Shown: positions 10,562 to 21,680 of the stretch, one piece after another | How the letters are laid out: each line of letters begins with the position of its first letter | Position numbering within the stretch: the first letter of the stretch is position 1 | Assembly: GCA_022419385.1 (NCBI GenBank) | Contig: JAJUBI010000002.1 | Coordinates: 4,898,001-4,962,000 of the forward strand | From: Paraconiothyrium sp. Pb-2020 | Taxonomy: Eukaryota; Ascomycota; Dothideomycetes; Pleosporales; Didymosphaeriaceae | Direction: 5' to 3' | DNA: 64,000 bases | Notes under the pieces: model-generated | Told to the model about the DNA's origin: nothing | Databases searched by the model: none | What the model saw: the letters and a program-made list of their open reading frames with translations, nothing else | Position numbers and translations under genes: made by a program

Positions 10562-11497
10562 ATGGCTTCCACTAAATCTTCGACCGGTACCAATTGGCCG
10601 CAGTTGCCAGTAGAGCTCAAAACAGAGGTACTTACTTCTCTGCTTGTATTCGATGTGAACGAAGAGGGAGACATAGAAGGGCACCACAGAGGTTCAGTGG
10701 CGCTGTTGGACGAAGAGGCAGAGGACTCAGACGATTACTACTCAGACTACCTACTTCAATGCCAGCGAGACTTCAGAGATGCTGCCCAGGCACTAAAACT
10801 ACATTGAATTGGTTGCGACGAGCATGTACAGATAATGGAAGAGACACTTAGTCCCCTTATTGCCACTCATAATCGCGAATTAGCTGTCCTGGCGCAAGAG
10901 ATATACTAGAAGAACAACCTGTTCATCGTCAGGTGCGAGCGCGACTCAGTGCTGCATCCTAGCCTATCAAAGGCACGTCTTATTAGGAGACTCGTCGTTG
11001 ATGTAAGAAGACCTGAACTATACTTTAAGATCCGATGCCAAACAAGGACAACTGGAAGCTTTGATAATTGCTCTGGTGAGCCTCCCGTATATCATCCAAC
11101 TCTTATTGCCATCGACAGCGACTGGTTGACTGTATGCTATAGGCATGAGCAACCGTTCTTTGATACAGACACCTTTCAGTTCGACCTTAGCGCATGGCAA
11201 GTAGACTTCAGGAACTTGGAGCATCTAGAGTTTAGAGTAGGATTTGAGACTTGCGGTGACGGCTGCCTTCCCAATGACGTGGACGAGAACGACTTACGCC
11301 ACCTGATGGTAGGTCTGGCAGCACGCGTCGTCACATACCAGATTTACCCCTCTTATTCCTCACACTGGTTCTATAGAGAGTGGCCTGCGCCTCAACCCCC
11401 TTCAATGCCGGACATCAATGGCGTCCCACGACATAGGTGCAGTTGTGCGCAGCTGGCGGAGGCAATCCTACACGGCTTAGTGCGGCAGAGATCGTGA
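10562..11497 (+). pseudogene. F-box-like gene, killed by two in-frame stops
   Basis: One reading frame runs from the ATG at 10562 to the TGA at 11495-11497, interrupted only by TGA at 10805-10807 and TAG at 10907-10909. The N-terminus GTNWPQLPVELKTEVL is nearly the same as that of the intact gene at 12068 (GTNWPQLPTEIKVEIL) and resembles the first helix of an F-box. The region around the TAG aligns with the neighbour residue by residue (EIY*KNNLFIV against EAYYNKNQFVV), so the stop lies in conserved sequence and is not intronic. The open frame beyond it, from about 10949, still codes 182 plausible residues, so inactivation appears recent. Readthrough or expression of the C-terminal part is possible but unsupported. 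Confidence 0.8.
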
Positions 11498-12067
11498 CAG
11501 TTCTTCACCTGTAAGAGATGAATGAATTGCCGGGGCATTGAAAGTATCTTACAGGAGATGTTTCAGGGCGCACGTTTTGGTTTCACTATGTCTGTTTCTA
11601 CAGCTAGGTTTCCAAGATAGATTTATGACTCCGCAATTCCCAGTATCGATGGGCAGAAAGGGCAATCTTGACAGAGAATGAGATCAAGTATCATATTGGA
11701 GATTTTTCAACTTGTTTTCGATAGGCAATACGTACGCTCAACGCTGTGGTGGGTCCATGTCCTCGCTTCTCTCACTTCACCACGCTAAATCTGCTTTCAC
11801 GTGTTCGCAGGTTGACGTCACCTCCAAAAACTTGTGCGCCGCAGTATATAGGTCTCGACCTCACCACTCCATCGTTTTGTGTACAGCGCGTCAAGTTTTC
11901 ACTCTGTCCTCTATCATTTTGTTAGGGCTGGTAAGTGTAAACCGTTTTCACACATCTGTTAGGTGGCTCATGAGCATTAGTGGCAGACAGGACGCTCCCA
12001 ATCCGACAAAACCACTAAACGCCATCCGATAGCTCGTTGCCACGACGCCAACGCCAACTCATCAGCC
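11498..12067. other. Intergenic, promoter region of the intact F-box-like gene
   Basis: 570 bases with no recognisable gene. A possible GTATATAGG TATA-like element lies near 11842-11850, about 220 bases before the next ATG. Confidence 0.4.
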
Positions 12068-12730
12068 ATGGACCTCAGTGCTCCCTACCGTGGGACCAAC
12101 TGGCCGCAGCTGCCCACGGAGATCAAGGTTGAGATCCTTTCCTACTTGGTTATCGATGAGGATGGATTTTTTATCTACCGCGAATCGCATGACAGAATGA
12201 TGAAGAAGATCCCGGGCACTCTCATAGAGGTCGGCAATCGAGACATGGTGACCCTTGCATTAGAGGCTTACTACAATAAGAATCAGTTCGTCGTCGAATG
12301 CGGATATCAATACGTCACGTACCCGAATCCACAATGGAGCCCTTTCATCCGAGACCTTTACGTCAAAGCAAGAAACTTCAGTTACGAGCCCGAAGATTGC
12401 AGCGCCTCGCTGGATGTGGAGTACCCAGGCTTCTTTCGAAACAACAAACAAGCACGCATTGGGGACCTCACTCAGTGGCAATCAGGCTTCACCAACTTGA
12501 GAAAATTAAGCTTATATTTTCGGTTCGTGGGACCGTACACCGACACTAGCACCTCAGACGCCTACTACGACTTGACCCCAGCGAACTTAGTCGCGGACTT
12601 GGCTGCAGATGAACTTACAATTAGAGTCGATACATATCTGTGTTGCCCGGTATTTGGGAGCGGAAAAGTATGCGCTTGCGAAGTCACGCTAAAGGGCTTC
12701 CTCGAAAGTTTGATCAAGGTAAAGAAATGA
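12068..12730 (+). CDS. F-box-like hypothetical protein, intact paralog
   Basis: Single exon, 220 residues. The N-terminus WPQLPTEIKVEILSYLVI fits the first helices of an F-box (LPxEIxxxIxxYL), which normally binds Skp1 in SCF ubiquitin ligases. The rest is a family-specific region without recognised domain, containing LRKLSLYFRF, which suggests a leucine-rich-repeat-like element, and a Cys-containing tail (YLCCPVF, KVCAC). It is a tandem paralog of the dead copy at 10562-11497. The F-box assignment rests only on the N-terminal pattern and is tentative; no targeting signals are seen. Confidence 0.7.
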   Translation: MDLSAPYRGTNWPQLPTEIKVEILSYLVIDEDGFFIYRESHDRMMKKIPGTLIEVGNRDMVTLALEAYYNKNQFVVECGYQYVTYPNPQWSPFIRDLYVKARNFSYEPEDCSASLDVEYPGFFRNNKQARIGDLTQWQSGFTNLRKLSLYFRFVGPYTDTSTSDAYYDLTPANLVADLAADELTIRVDTYLCCPVFGSGKVCACEVTLKGFLESLIKVKK

Positions 12731-13751
12731 CTACAGCGACCTGATCGATCGTTGAGGGAACAGAAAGACGTGTCAAGAAGCCCTTTTGGCCGTAACGGCT
12801 TGGCTTACGGTGATACAGTGTCTGCTTCATGGCAGGGGGCATGGCAAGTGCATGCTATGAGGGTGGATAAACTGGGACGAAGCACGTTCTACTTTGTGTA
12901 GTCCGGGGTTTATCGAGGCTTTCGAGGGCCTGAGCTTTCTACTTTAGACCCAAATCGAGAGATGGATATAAATTTACTGTGCCGTTTGGCATAACCGTTG
13001 GTTTGTTGCACGTTTTTAACAATTGTATCCAACGCCTACCTAGGTAGTACCAACATCAAGTGATTTTACATCCTAAGCTAACAAATCAAAGATACATGAG
13101 GCAGTTGATGAGACATCGTCTAGATTTGAACATTTTCTATCCTAACTGCTCATTTTCTTCGTTGACGCACGAAGATGCGCTTCATATAGCGTGGAGCTTG
13201 ATAGCCATACTTTGGTAGGCCAACCTTTGATAGTCCTACCCAGAATTGCCTGCAGAAGTGGAGCCCACTTGTAATACCGTACCTGCACGGAATCAGCACA
13301 GACGCCTGTTCCTTCGCCGAGTGTGAAAGAGAGTTGAGTACATGGGAGTGGAAAATGACGACGTCCGGAACCTATACCTAAAAATATTGAAGCGAGCGTT
13401 GACCGGTGCTGTGACGCGTAGGGGCTGTATGCATTCACTCTGCAGCCTCAGCCTTGTGGCGGACACAAGGCGAACCGGAGCCTAAGCCACCTCGTTTCAA
13501 CCTGACCACCACTACTCACAGGATGAGATAGCTTGGGTGCCTGGGTAGATGCATTCTACAAATAAGAAAGACGCATGCGCAGATGTCGAATTTTACCGTT
13601 CTTAGCACGCTAAGGCTTTATCCCTGCCTTAGTCCACCGTACTACCGATAGGTTGTTACCTTCAGTGGGGCCGCGCTATGGCATCGCTTACCATCTACCT
13701 CGCTTGTTCTTGCTTCCTTCATTCTACAACCTTGATGCCAACAATCAATTC
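12731..13751. other. Intergenic, nothing recognised
   Basis: About 1 kb. A minus-strand open frame at 13142-13438 (98 codons) has no recognisable features and I do not call it a gene. Confidence 0.5.
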
Positions 13752-15519
13752 ATGGACACCATACCTGGAGAATTACTTCTGCATATCTTCGAGATCGTAT
13801 CGGAGCAACTCTGGCACGGAAAATGGCTATGGAACACAATGTACCGCACAAGGAATCTACAGCGCCTATCGCTCGTTTCACGGAGGTTCAATCGCATCGT
13901 AACACCGATGCTTTACGAACGTATTCGCGGTCCCTTCTTTCGAGATACTCCGTTCTGGGAACAGATCGCTGATACACTTTACCGAAATCACGACCTTGCG
14001 CAACTTATCGAAAGCTTTTCAATGACGCGGTGCCCGCCAGGAGTAGCGGCCGGAAATCCAGGAGATATGCGCTCGAAATCGCTTTTACCTCTGCTACCTC
14101 TTCTCAGTTGCTTTGACTCTTTGGCAGTACATAAACTCATACTGGATCTTGAGCATCGATCTAGACGAGGGGACTCCGTCCTTGCTACCTTCTTAGTCCT
14201 ACAAGCGCCTGCTCTGGTCAAAATCGAATTGGCTGGCTTCGAAAATGATGGATCCCACGTTCCTAAGCGACTTCCCCTTGTGATCGAAGAGATGGGTTGC
14301 ATGATCATCAAAGATCTCGATGCTGGAAGAACTCCACAGTGTTTCAGGTCGCTTCGAAGTCTACACATGGATCTCTGGGACTGGGGATACTTCCCTCCTA
14401 GTGCCGTAGTTCCATTCATGTATCTTAAGCAACTCAAGCAGTTGATCCTCAAAGGCTGGGGTTTCCAGACGGAGCGTGCCAAACGCCGCGGGCTGAGGGT
14501 GTTCGGATCTGGCAGGAACTGGCCTGTTCGCTCTTCAGCGGTCGAGGACTTGAAGCTAGACCCAGGGTATAGCAGCGCATTCCAGGTACGCACCGCAAAC
14601 ATTGATCCGAAGTGCTGCGTTGCCGGATCGACGTGACGAGTGACGCGTGCGCTAATTATTTATTTTCGTGTCCCAGATGAACAACCTTGTCTCCGCTTGT
14701 ACCGCCCTGAAAAGCTTCGAATGTACTGTACGAGCTAATGGAAACAGTAGGCTCGATAATTGGTACAGGCAGGTGTCTGAAAGTCTGCTTGATCACGCAG
14801 CCACCTTGAAGAGCGTGTACATGGGCGACTCTGACTACTATAATGGCCCTCTGCGTGAGCCGTTCAGAGACACCACCAGCTGGACGTCATTGAAAATGCT
14901 ACAGATTCCATATAGTCTATTGGTCGGGAACAATCCTCGTCGCAGGATCACAGACTATCTGCCACCGTCTCTGGATAATCTCGTCCTATACTCTACACAC
15001 AAGGCACTGGCGAGGATGGAGACTGACATCGATTCCTTCGTAGCAGAGACGAGCGATGAGATTTACCAAGGTTATATTGAGGGCACTCTACCTTGTTTGA
15101 AGGGTGTCGAGCTCAGCCTCGACTGGAGCTTCACCGCGGATCAGACCTTAGAACACAAAGTGCCTCGTCCCGATGTGCGACACATTGTCTCAGCATTCCA
15201 AGACCACGGCGTTACCTTCGGTGTATCGATGCACTCTAGCTACCAATCTGGTAAGGCTGCGACTTCTGTAGATAAACAGCACTGACTTCGGGAACCTCCA
15301 GAGCCGCCTCCAACGAAAGAAGACATGCAAGCTTTGAATATATTGTTCCCTGGTATAACATCATGGTGCAAAGGTCATAGAATATTAAGACTTTCAACGT
15401 CTGCAGAGCCATGCGTACCAGGGTACAAGTATATGGGTAGTTGGGGTAATGGACCTTATGGGTGGGTTTGGAAACATTGGGATTATGGGAACGATCCGGA
15501 GTCTACCATTCCCGAGTGA
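13752..15519 (+). CDS. F-box domain protein
   Basis: Three exons, 13752-14585, 14677-15250 and 15302-15519, with introns of 91 and 51 bases; 541 residues. The ATG at 13752 is chosen because the F-box (TIPGELLLHIFEIV) begins three residues later; the frame is open further upstream but has no ATG. The F-box continues through LVSRRFNRIVTPMLYERI. Downstream are LRR-like leucine-rich segments (RSLRSLHMDL, LKQLILKGW). The last exon is easy to miss: an in-frame stop at 15283-15285 lies inside the second intron (GTAAGG...CACTGAC...CTCCAG), and splicing restores PPPTKEDMQALN and an aromatic, Gly/Trp-rich tail. The likely role is substrate selection in an SCF ubiquitin ligase; the target is unknown. 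Confidence 0.82.
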
Positions 15520-15647
15520 TAAACCAGACTGTATTGCTCGAGCTCCTGTAGAGTTAGACCTCATCGAGACTCTATACTGCGCTCCACACGTTTGGAAACA
15601 AGACCAAAGTTCCTGTCACACACCATTCCGGCCGCAGTCCGTGCTAC

Positions 15648-16015
15648 TCAGAAGTCCCTAATCTTCTTTCCAAAAGCCTCAACAACATTACCACCCTCGC
15701 GAACATTCACCCACTCGACCCGCGTCTGTCTAGCTCCACGAATCACGTATGCAGTGATGTTCCTGATGCCCTTCTTGTTGACTTCGCCAAAGCTCATGCG
15801 CAGGGAGTCTGAAGACGGAGGTAGGCCGTTAATGTGCTGGATGCGTTTGGCCTTTGCCGCGAGTGCTTCTTCTTTGGTGTCAGTTGCAAACTTTCGCGAG
15901 AGCGGATCAACTTACCAGATGTCGTGCGGACTGTCGCTTCTGACACTTGATCGCGGTGCGGATGAAGCGCATTGTAGTAGTATCGAACGACTGGGTCTTC
16001 AGAGGCTGGATTCAT
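15648..16015 (-). CDS. Small hypothetical protein, 107 residues
   Basis: Two minus-strand exons, 16015-15916 and 15871-15648, joined in phase 1 across a 44-base intron (GTAAGT...CTGAC...AAAG). The product is a compact soluble protein beginning MNPASEDPVVRYYYNAL, with a central KRIQHINGLPP segment, the block MSFGEVNKKGIRNIT and a strand-like C-terminus (VEWVNVREGGNVVEAFGKK). There is no signal peptide or membrane segment. The exon join yields continuous, well-balanced protein sequence and both splice sites are near consensus, so the gene is probably real. I do not recognise the family. It is convergent with the F-box gene, the stops lying about 130 bases apart. Confidence 0.7.
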
Positions 16016-17070
16016 GGCGTTGGAATCGATGGTAAAGTGAGGTTGACGCTCGGCAAGTTATTAAGCGCTGAAATATGGCTGTGGTTTGTTTGTTAGACTG
16101 GTTTGGACAACAAATCGCTAGGTGCGCAAACTACGCCTTCTCCTTCAAGATTGTCATCAATGGAGTATACTTTTCAACCTCTCGTACCCGAAGATACTTT
16201 CACGCTACATGCATGACACATCTACTGGTCCAAAACAATCGGCAAGCAATACGGTGACAAAGTTCCAGTGTAGCATCCGATCTCGTTGAAGCGAATTATG
16301 ATGGGACCTTGAAGTACGGCTACAAAAGTAGTGCCCAGGCGGCAAAGAAGCGCCGAGGATCGAACGACAATACAGAATAAGTGCCATTGCACATTGTTGC
16401 ATTGGAAAATTGACCCAGTGGCCCTGCAAGACTCCAGCGTGACCCTTTTACCTTTGACATTGTGTAGAGGCGGTTGCAGACGTTCTGGGTTCGTTCCGCT
16501 GTGGGTTGGACGCGGACCGATCCGTTGGCGCTGATCTCGCAAACATGCTTCCGGTCGGCGCACCATTCCTATATGCTGGTAATGATAAGAGACTGTCGGA
16601 TGCTAAAAGTCGTTTTCCATGAGTACCGTTGCAGCCATTGGAGCTGTCGTGGCACCGACGCCGCTTTCAACGGACTGCACGTGGAATTTCCCTTTATTCT
16701 GTACACGCGTGTCCTAAATTTGAGGATGCGTTCTCGACCGTCAGGGTGTCCGTGTGTTGTGGGGTGAAACCGTGAAACAGTAGGGAAGACTGAAACACGT
16801 CATTAGCGGGCCATTTCTTATGGCGCTAACTCCACATCTCATCAACATGGAGCACCCAATTACCAGGACGATGGGTGTCGGAGGATTATTTCCAGGCACC
16901 ATGCGAGATGCAAAGTGGAGCGATCATCGAGAAGCTTGATATATAACTGCGCTGATCGCTTGCAACGCTCCAATATCGGCTCACCATTCACTTGTTCGGC
17001 CTGACCATCATTTGACTTCCGTTATCGTCAAATATTCACTCGTTACTCCAACCGTTGTTGCTTCACCAAC
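16016..17070. other. Intergenic with promoter of secreted-protein gene
   Basis: About 1 kb without recognisable coding sequence; several open frames on both strands overlap each other and show no motif. A TATATAA box lies at 16940-16946, 125 bases before the ATG at 17071. Confidence 0.5.
16940..16946 (+). promoter_or_regulatory. TATA box of small secreted protein gene
   Basis: TATATAA, 125 bases upstream of the ATG at 17071. Confidence 0.5.
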
Positions 17071-17551
17071 ATGCGCAGCTTTGCTTTTGTTTCACTGTTG
17101 GCTTTGGCCGCTGGCGTCAGCGCCACCCTCGATCCGGCTGACACGAACACCAAAGGAAAATACCCCAGCAGCCCCAGCTGTTCCCGTAGGTTGCGCACTT
17201 CCTTGTCATGTAGCATACATTAACGTTCCCATAGCCGTGAAGACGTCAAACGCCATTCAGGCTGCCGAATGCTCTCACAACACTCGAACATCAAAGCAGA
17301 CTTTCGCCGTCTTCACTACGGACCACCAGTATGACAAGGTTAATGGTGCACCCTACGGCACTTGCAAGGCCTACAACTGTGAGCCTGGCACTGCCATGAC
17401 CGCTAGTACGGACGCTTGGACGTTCTTCTGGAGTGATGCTGGAGAGAGCGAGGGCGAAGGTGTAGGATGCATCAAGAACCCCGATGACGGAGTGTGCGGA
17501 TGTGAGAACTCAGACGGAACATTCGTTCCTGGTGGATCGAACTGCGTGTAG
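17071..17551 (+). CDS. Small secreted cysteine-rich protein (effector-like)
   Basis: Two exons, 17071-17185 and 17235-17551, intron 49 bases (GTAGGT...CATAG), phase 1; 143 residues. The ATG at 17071 is chosen because it gives a clean signal peptide (MRSFAFVSLLALAAGVSA, residues 1-18); the frame that is open through the intron from further upstream lacks one. The mature part has eight cysteines, in PSCS, AECSH, GTCKAYNCEPG, VGCIK and GVCGCENS, ending SNCV, consistent with four disulphides, and has aromatic-rich stretches (TFFWSD). Size, secretion signal and Cys content are those of apoplastic effectors or secreted structural proteins. No enzymatic motif is seen and function is unknown. It faces the second small secreted gene at 17796-18135, the stops being 244 bases apart. 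Confidence 0.85.
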
Positions 17552-17795
17552 ACGGGGGATGCAATAAGGCATTAGACCCTTTCATTACTCCAGGAAGAAA
17601 CTATGTACAGCGGCTTCCTCGAATGCATTACGATTATTCTCCCAATCGAGATATACCGATGTCCAAGCGTATTTGGCACACGTGATGATCCATCGTACCC
17701 TGGACCGACATTACATAGGGCGTGCAGGTACTTTTGCTTGGTGATTAGGAACCTGAACTGCCCATCCGTCGTCCTTTACCCTTCGACGTCAGCGA

Positions 17796-18135
17796 TTACA
17801 ATCCGCATCCTTGGCCGGTGGACTGCCAGGTGCACGATGTTTGGCAGAGATAGATGACGGTGGTACCATCTGGGTTCGAAAAGCATCTGCTGTAGACGAA
17901 GTTCGGTGCTGTTTACAAGATCAATCAGCAAGGATGTCAAATTGTGCCTCGCAACTACGGCAGGACGTGGGCTGTTCGGCTTTTCGAAAATTTAGGGAGG
18001 TGTGAGTGACTTACCGGTACCACAGGTGCAGGCCGAGCCAACAGGAGGAGCCGGGTCAAGGGCAGCAGCCGGTACGGGAGCGGGCGCAGCAATGGCGGCC
18101 GCAAAGAGGGCGGAGATGGCGATGGCGAAACGCAT
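17796..18135 (-). CDS. Very small secreted cysteine-rich protein, 77 residues
   Basis: Two minus-strand exons, 18135-18015 and 17908-17796, joined in phase 1 across a 106-base intron (GTAAGT...CTGAT...AACAG). Residues 1-17 are a signal peptide (MRFAIAISALFAAAIAA), followed by an Ala/Pro-rich spacer possibly removed by a propeptidase. The short mature domain has six cysteines (SACTCGTG, SRCFSN, YLCQTSCTW, GQGCGL), consistent with three disulphides. A TATATAAA box lies at 18233-18240 on the same strand, about 98 bases upstream. The pattern resembles small secreted fungal effector or antimicrobial-like proteins; no named family is recognised. It is too short for simple open-frame detection and was found from the signal peptide plus splice sites. 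Confidence 0.8.
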
Positions 18136-20345
18136 ATTGAATGGCTCTTTGGTACAGAGGTGATTGATTCGAAGGCTGGCTATTGAAATGCTGAGCTTGA
18201 TGGTGCGACAAGAATCATGCGATTGCGTGCTCTTTATATACCAATTTCATGAGGGTACGTGCTCTGTTTGTAGCAATACGTGTGCCAAGCCACTCAGCTT
18301 TTGAAAGGTTCCGCTGACAATGATGATGTAGCATTGCCTATGGCTAAGTTTGGAGGACCATTCCAATTGTTGGGCATCGCGTATGACCCAATTTGTCTTA
18401 GAACACCGAGTATGGCATCTCGATACAGTAATTTGTATGGAGGAGCTGGTAGCGTAAGCACTAGCTGGAGGCGGCCTGAGCTGATGCAGCTTATGGAAGG
18501 CAAACTATCCAGCCGCTGCTTCCACGTTTCGTGACACTGCCACAAGTTGCTTTAGCAACGACGTTCTGGTGGACAGTCTGTCGACTCATTAATCGCATAT
18601 ATACGTAGTCAAATTGGCTCAACAGCATGTACGGGACAGCTAAAAGTAATTTTGCATTACCTGAGTACAAAAGTACCTAGGTAGGGCACGATGTCCATTC
18701 CCAGTACGCAGCTGCTTCTCCACACTAATCAATGTGACAACGGTGAAGGATCGGGAGGGCCGTTCGAACGATAGACTACATTGCGCCACGTGCGGATTGC
18801 CACGGCAGGTCACCATGAAAAGCAAAAAAATCTTGACGTGACACCGGGAGCTGACTGTGTTTCTTTGATTGGACACTGTATATCTCCCTGTTACACAAGC
18901 ATGACCTTCAGCACTAATCGGGAAAAACGAGAACACTCGGTAATCAAAAACCATTGGACAGTGACGAACGCAGAGTGGTGTCGAAGTCGGTGCTCGCTTG
19001 AGCATGTTATCGGAGAATACCATAGTCAACCTCCGTCATCGCAATCAAAAAGCTTGCTTCGCCCGATCTCCCGCTTCCGGCCCCGCATCCTTCCAGTGTC
19101 ATTATACTTTGATGGCGCAAATTGAGGTCCGTGCGAAAGCTGATTTCAGCTCTTCGATATTGATCCTGCATCCTCCGCAGCGTCTAGTCTGCCCACTTCC
19201 CGCGCCTGAAGATAGCAACTAAGAATGTGTAATGCACAAAGTATGCAACCACCTCCGTAAGACCTATGTCAATTAGAAACAACATGCGTAATCGGATTTT
19301 GGAGACTTCATGCGACTTGAAGAGTTCACCAGATTCTCATAACCTTATACAACCGAATTTTAAACGAGATGCCTATTACGATATATAGGATTTCTGGTTA
19401 GTACACACTAAGGTGTCGATAAATCCAACACGGGCGAGACTCGCAACAACGTTACATTCACATTGAAGGAATGCCGCTATGGCCCATCATCCCGTGTCTG
19501 TTCCGCGTCGTCCTGACTTGCTGTCCCGTCAGGTGATCGCTCACCAATTCCAACTTTGACTGCATCTTGTGATTGATTGCATGCAGGTAGCACAGTGCTT
19601 CGCGAGCTCATCGTGGGCCGTTTGCTTTCGACTTGACTGTGGTGGCTTCATTGATGCATCTGTGACTTAACAGACCCAGAATCATCACCACCGATATAGT
19701 GGACTGCAAAACCTTCTACGGCTATAGGTACCTTTTGCAAGGAGGTCAGCTAAACTTTGTACTTTTCACACTACGTATTAGCCCACTTAACCAGATCAAT
19801 GCCTTATTTCTACGTCTGCTAGGCATAGGACTATGGATTTAACGGATCTAACTAAATCAACCTCTTGAAGTACGTAGACTGGCTCAACGTTGCCAAAAGG
19901 TACCCGAAACGGAGCAGATGGGGAAGAATATTGGCAAAGCTTCGATTATCAGGAAAGTCTAGCTGCGCGGATCGTGATGCATTCTAGCTACGTTTCGAAG
20001 TTCTCCGAAAATTTCGTTCCGATTGTAGAAGGTCCGCAGGCAAATCAGGTTTGTCGTTCTGAAAACCCCTCGTGTGACATGATGAGGCTCATGAACTTCT
20101 CCTTGGCTAGAGTTGAGACGTCACTCAGAGTGGGGGAGAGTAGCATGCAGGACGTCTAACATGCATGAAGCCAACCATGTAGCATTCGCCGCCGTTGGAA
20201 GGCATGTATCATGATAGGTCTACATCCAGAACTCACACTGCTGATCAATAGATTTCTATTTCTGATCCACCACTCTTTCTTTTTTTGTGTTTCTTTAAGG
20301 ACCGGCGGTCGAGGAATCCACCCGACTTTCACACATGAGGCAGTC
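18136..20345. other. Long intergenic stretch, no gene recognised
   Basis: 2.2 kb. Apart from the TATA box at 18233-18240 of the preceding minus-strand gene I see no supported feature; open frames (18280-18534 +, 18640-19029 -, 19890-20159 +) lack motifs or splice continuity. Parts (19260-19460) look AT-rich. It may hold decayed sequence that cannot be identified by eye. Confidence 0.5.
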
Positions 20346-21383
20346 TCAATGGCGCACTTTACCCACCATTGCTACCTTCCCTTCCCATAATGACTGAGCG
20401 TACTTGCACCAAGCGAAATGATTCAAGAATTCCGTTTTCGAGTAGACCCTTTCACGGGCATCACGAGCCCATATGTAATGGGTAGGACCGGCCACATTTT
20501 CCGCAAAGTATTGACAACCTCGGCAAGAAACTCCGTTCTCAACTTCGTTTGTCCGAGGGTTATAGCTAGGCAGCGGGGAGCATGCCATGAACGTAAGCGT
20601 GTATCGCTGGACCATCGGCCATTTGATCTTGCTTTTCATGCCAGCGGTAGGTTCGGTGCCGGTATCTCCACGGAATGCTGAGAGGGCACCTTCAGTTGGA
20701 ACGAGGTGCGCTTCCAATAGCATGAGACGCGCACCCAAAGAGTAGGTACCCAAGATAGACATGAGACGAGGGAGGCTTTCGAAAGCCGTTCTCGACAGAT
20801 TTAGATGACGTTTCACGCTGGCCGCGGTAGAAGTGCGAATCTCTGGGGCGTCGTTAAGCACGCAGGCTGAACAACACCGTGTCCAGGTGGGCAAGTAAAC
20901 GAGGTCGCTGTATCTTCCGCAAAGCGAGCAGTCTTGCGTGCAGAGACCGCGATAGAAATCCTCCAAAGTGACGCCAGGCGCTGTTCGCGTCTTGAGCAAC
21001 GCCAAGAAAGCATTTAGGGTGTGCTTGATAATGATCCGATACTCGTGAAGCCCATTGACAATCTGTTGTCCTCGCGCGTTTACCTGGCGCAGCTGAAATA
21101 ACGACGCAATATCCAATTGTAGACAGACATTGGTAATGAGCTCGAGAGGGAGTTTGTCGAGGTCTCCGAGTGATGTAGTTGGCTCGCGGTAATCAGCTGC
21201 CAGCGATGTGGTAACGTTGGTGTGCGTGCGAGGTGGAAACCAAATGACAGCGCGGTCGAAGTCCTTGTTGTGATAGCTAACAGTCTTGATGATAGCTTCT
21301 GAGTCTTTTTTTGGATACGAATACGCTTCTTCAGGATGGTAACCGTATATGAGCGGGTTTGGCTGTGGTGAGTGGGCACTCAT
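20346..21383 (-). CDS. F-box domain protein with Cys motifs
   Basis: 345 residues from the first ATG at 21383; the frame is open further upstream to 21542 but only from a TTG. The F-box begins at DKLPLELITNVCLQL, continues through FQLRQVNARGQQIV, and is followed by the helical stretch common in fungal F-box proteins. A metal-binding-like cluster follows (CSLCGRY...RCCSACV), then a leucine-rich helix. A C-terminal block, with CRGCQYF and HFAWCKYAQSLW, is also typical of this fungal group. The likely role is as an SCF adaptor; the target is unknown. The upstream gene's promoter and this gene lie in a 297-base gap before the carboxylesterase stop. Confidence 0.85.
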   Translation of the reverse strand: MSAHSPQPNPLIYGYHPEEAYSYPKKDSEAIIKTVSYHNKDFDRAVIWFPPRTHTNVTTSLAADYREPTTSLGDLDKLPLELITNVCLQLDIASLFQLRQVNARGQQIVNGLHEYRIIIKHTLNAFLALLKTRTAPGVTLEDFYRGLCTQDCSLCGRYSDLVYLPTWTRCCSACVLNDAPEIRTSTAASVKRHLNLSRTAFESLPRLMSILGTYSLGARLMLLEAHLVPTEGALSAFRGDTGTEPTAGMKSKIKWPMVQRYTLTFMACSPLPSYNPRTNEVENGVSCRGCQYFAENVAGPTHYIWARDARERVYSKTEFLNHFAWCKYAQSLWEGKVAMVGKVRH

Positions 21384-21680
21384 CCCGGTTCTCCGCCGTG
21401 TGAGAAGATGTAGCTTAGCGTACTCAGGGCGATTTTGTTGTCGTTGGCGCAGGGGGTAAACGTACACAGTTGGCACGCGGGTTGCTTGAACTTTGAGGTA
21501 AGCAAGTGGGTGAGCACAAACGAAGTTAACGAACAGTGCCAAGGTACCTAAGGTGCCCAGGTGTAACCTACGTCACGTGGCCCCAGCTTATCGATATCGA
21601 ATAGACATTACTCCCATCCGGGCTAGCGCGTGTACACGTGACCGGACATAGTCCACGGGTGTATTGCAATGACGAACTAT

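Noticed and set aside
13142..13438. 98-codon minus-strand open frame
   Set aside because: No recognisable family, signal or splice partner.
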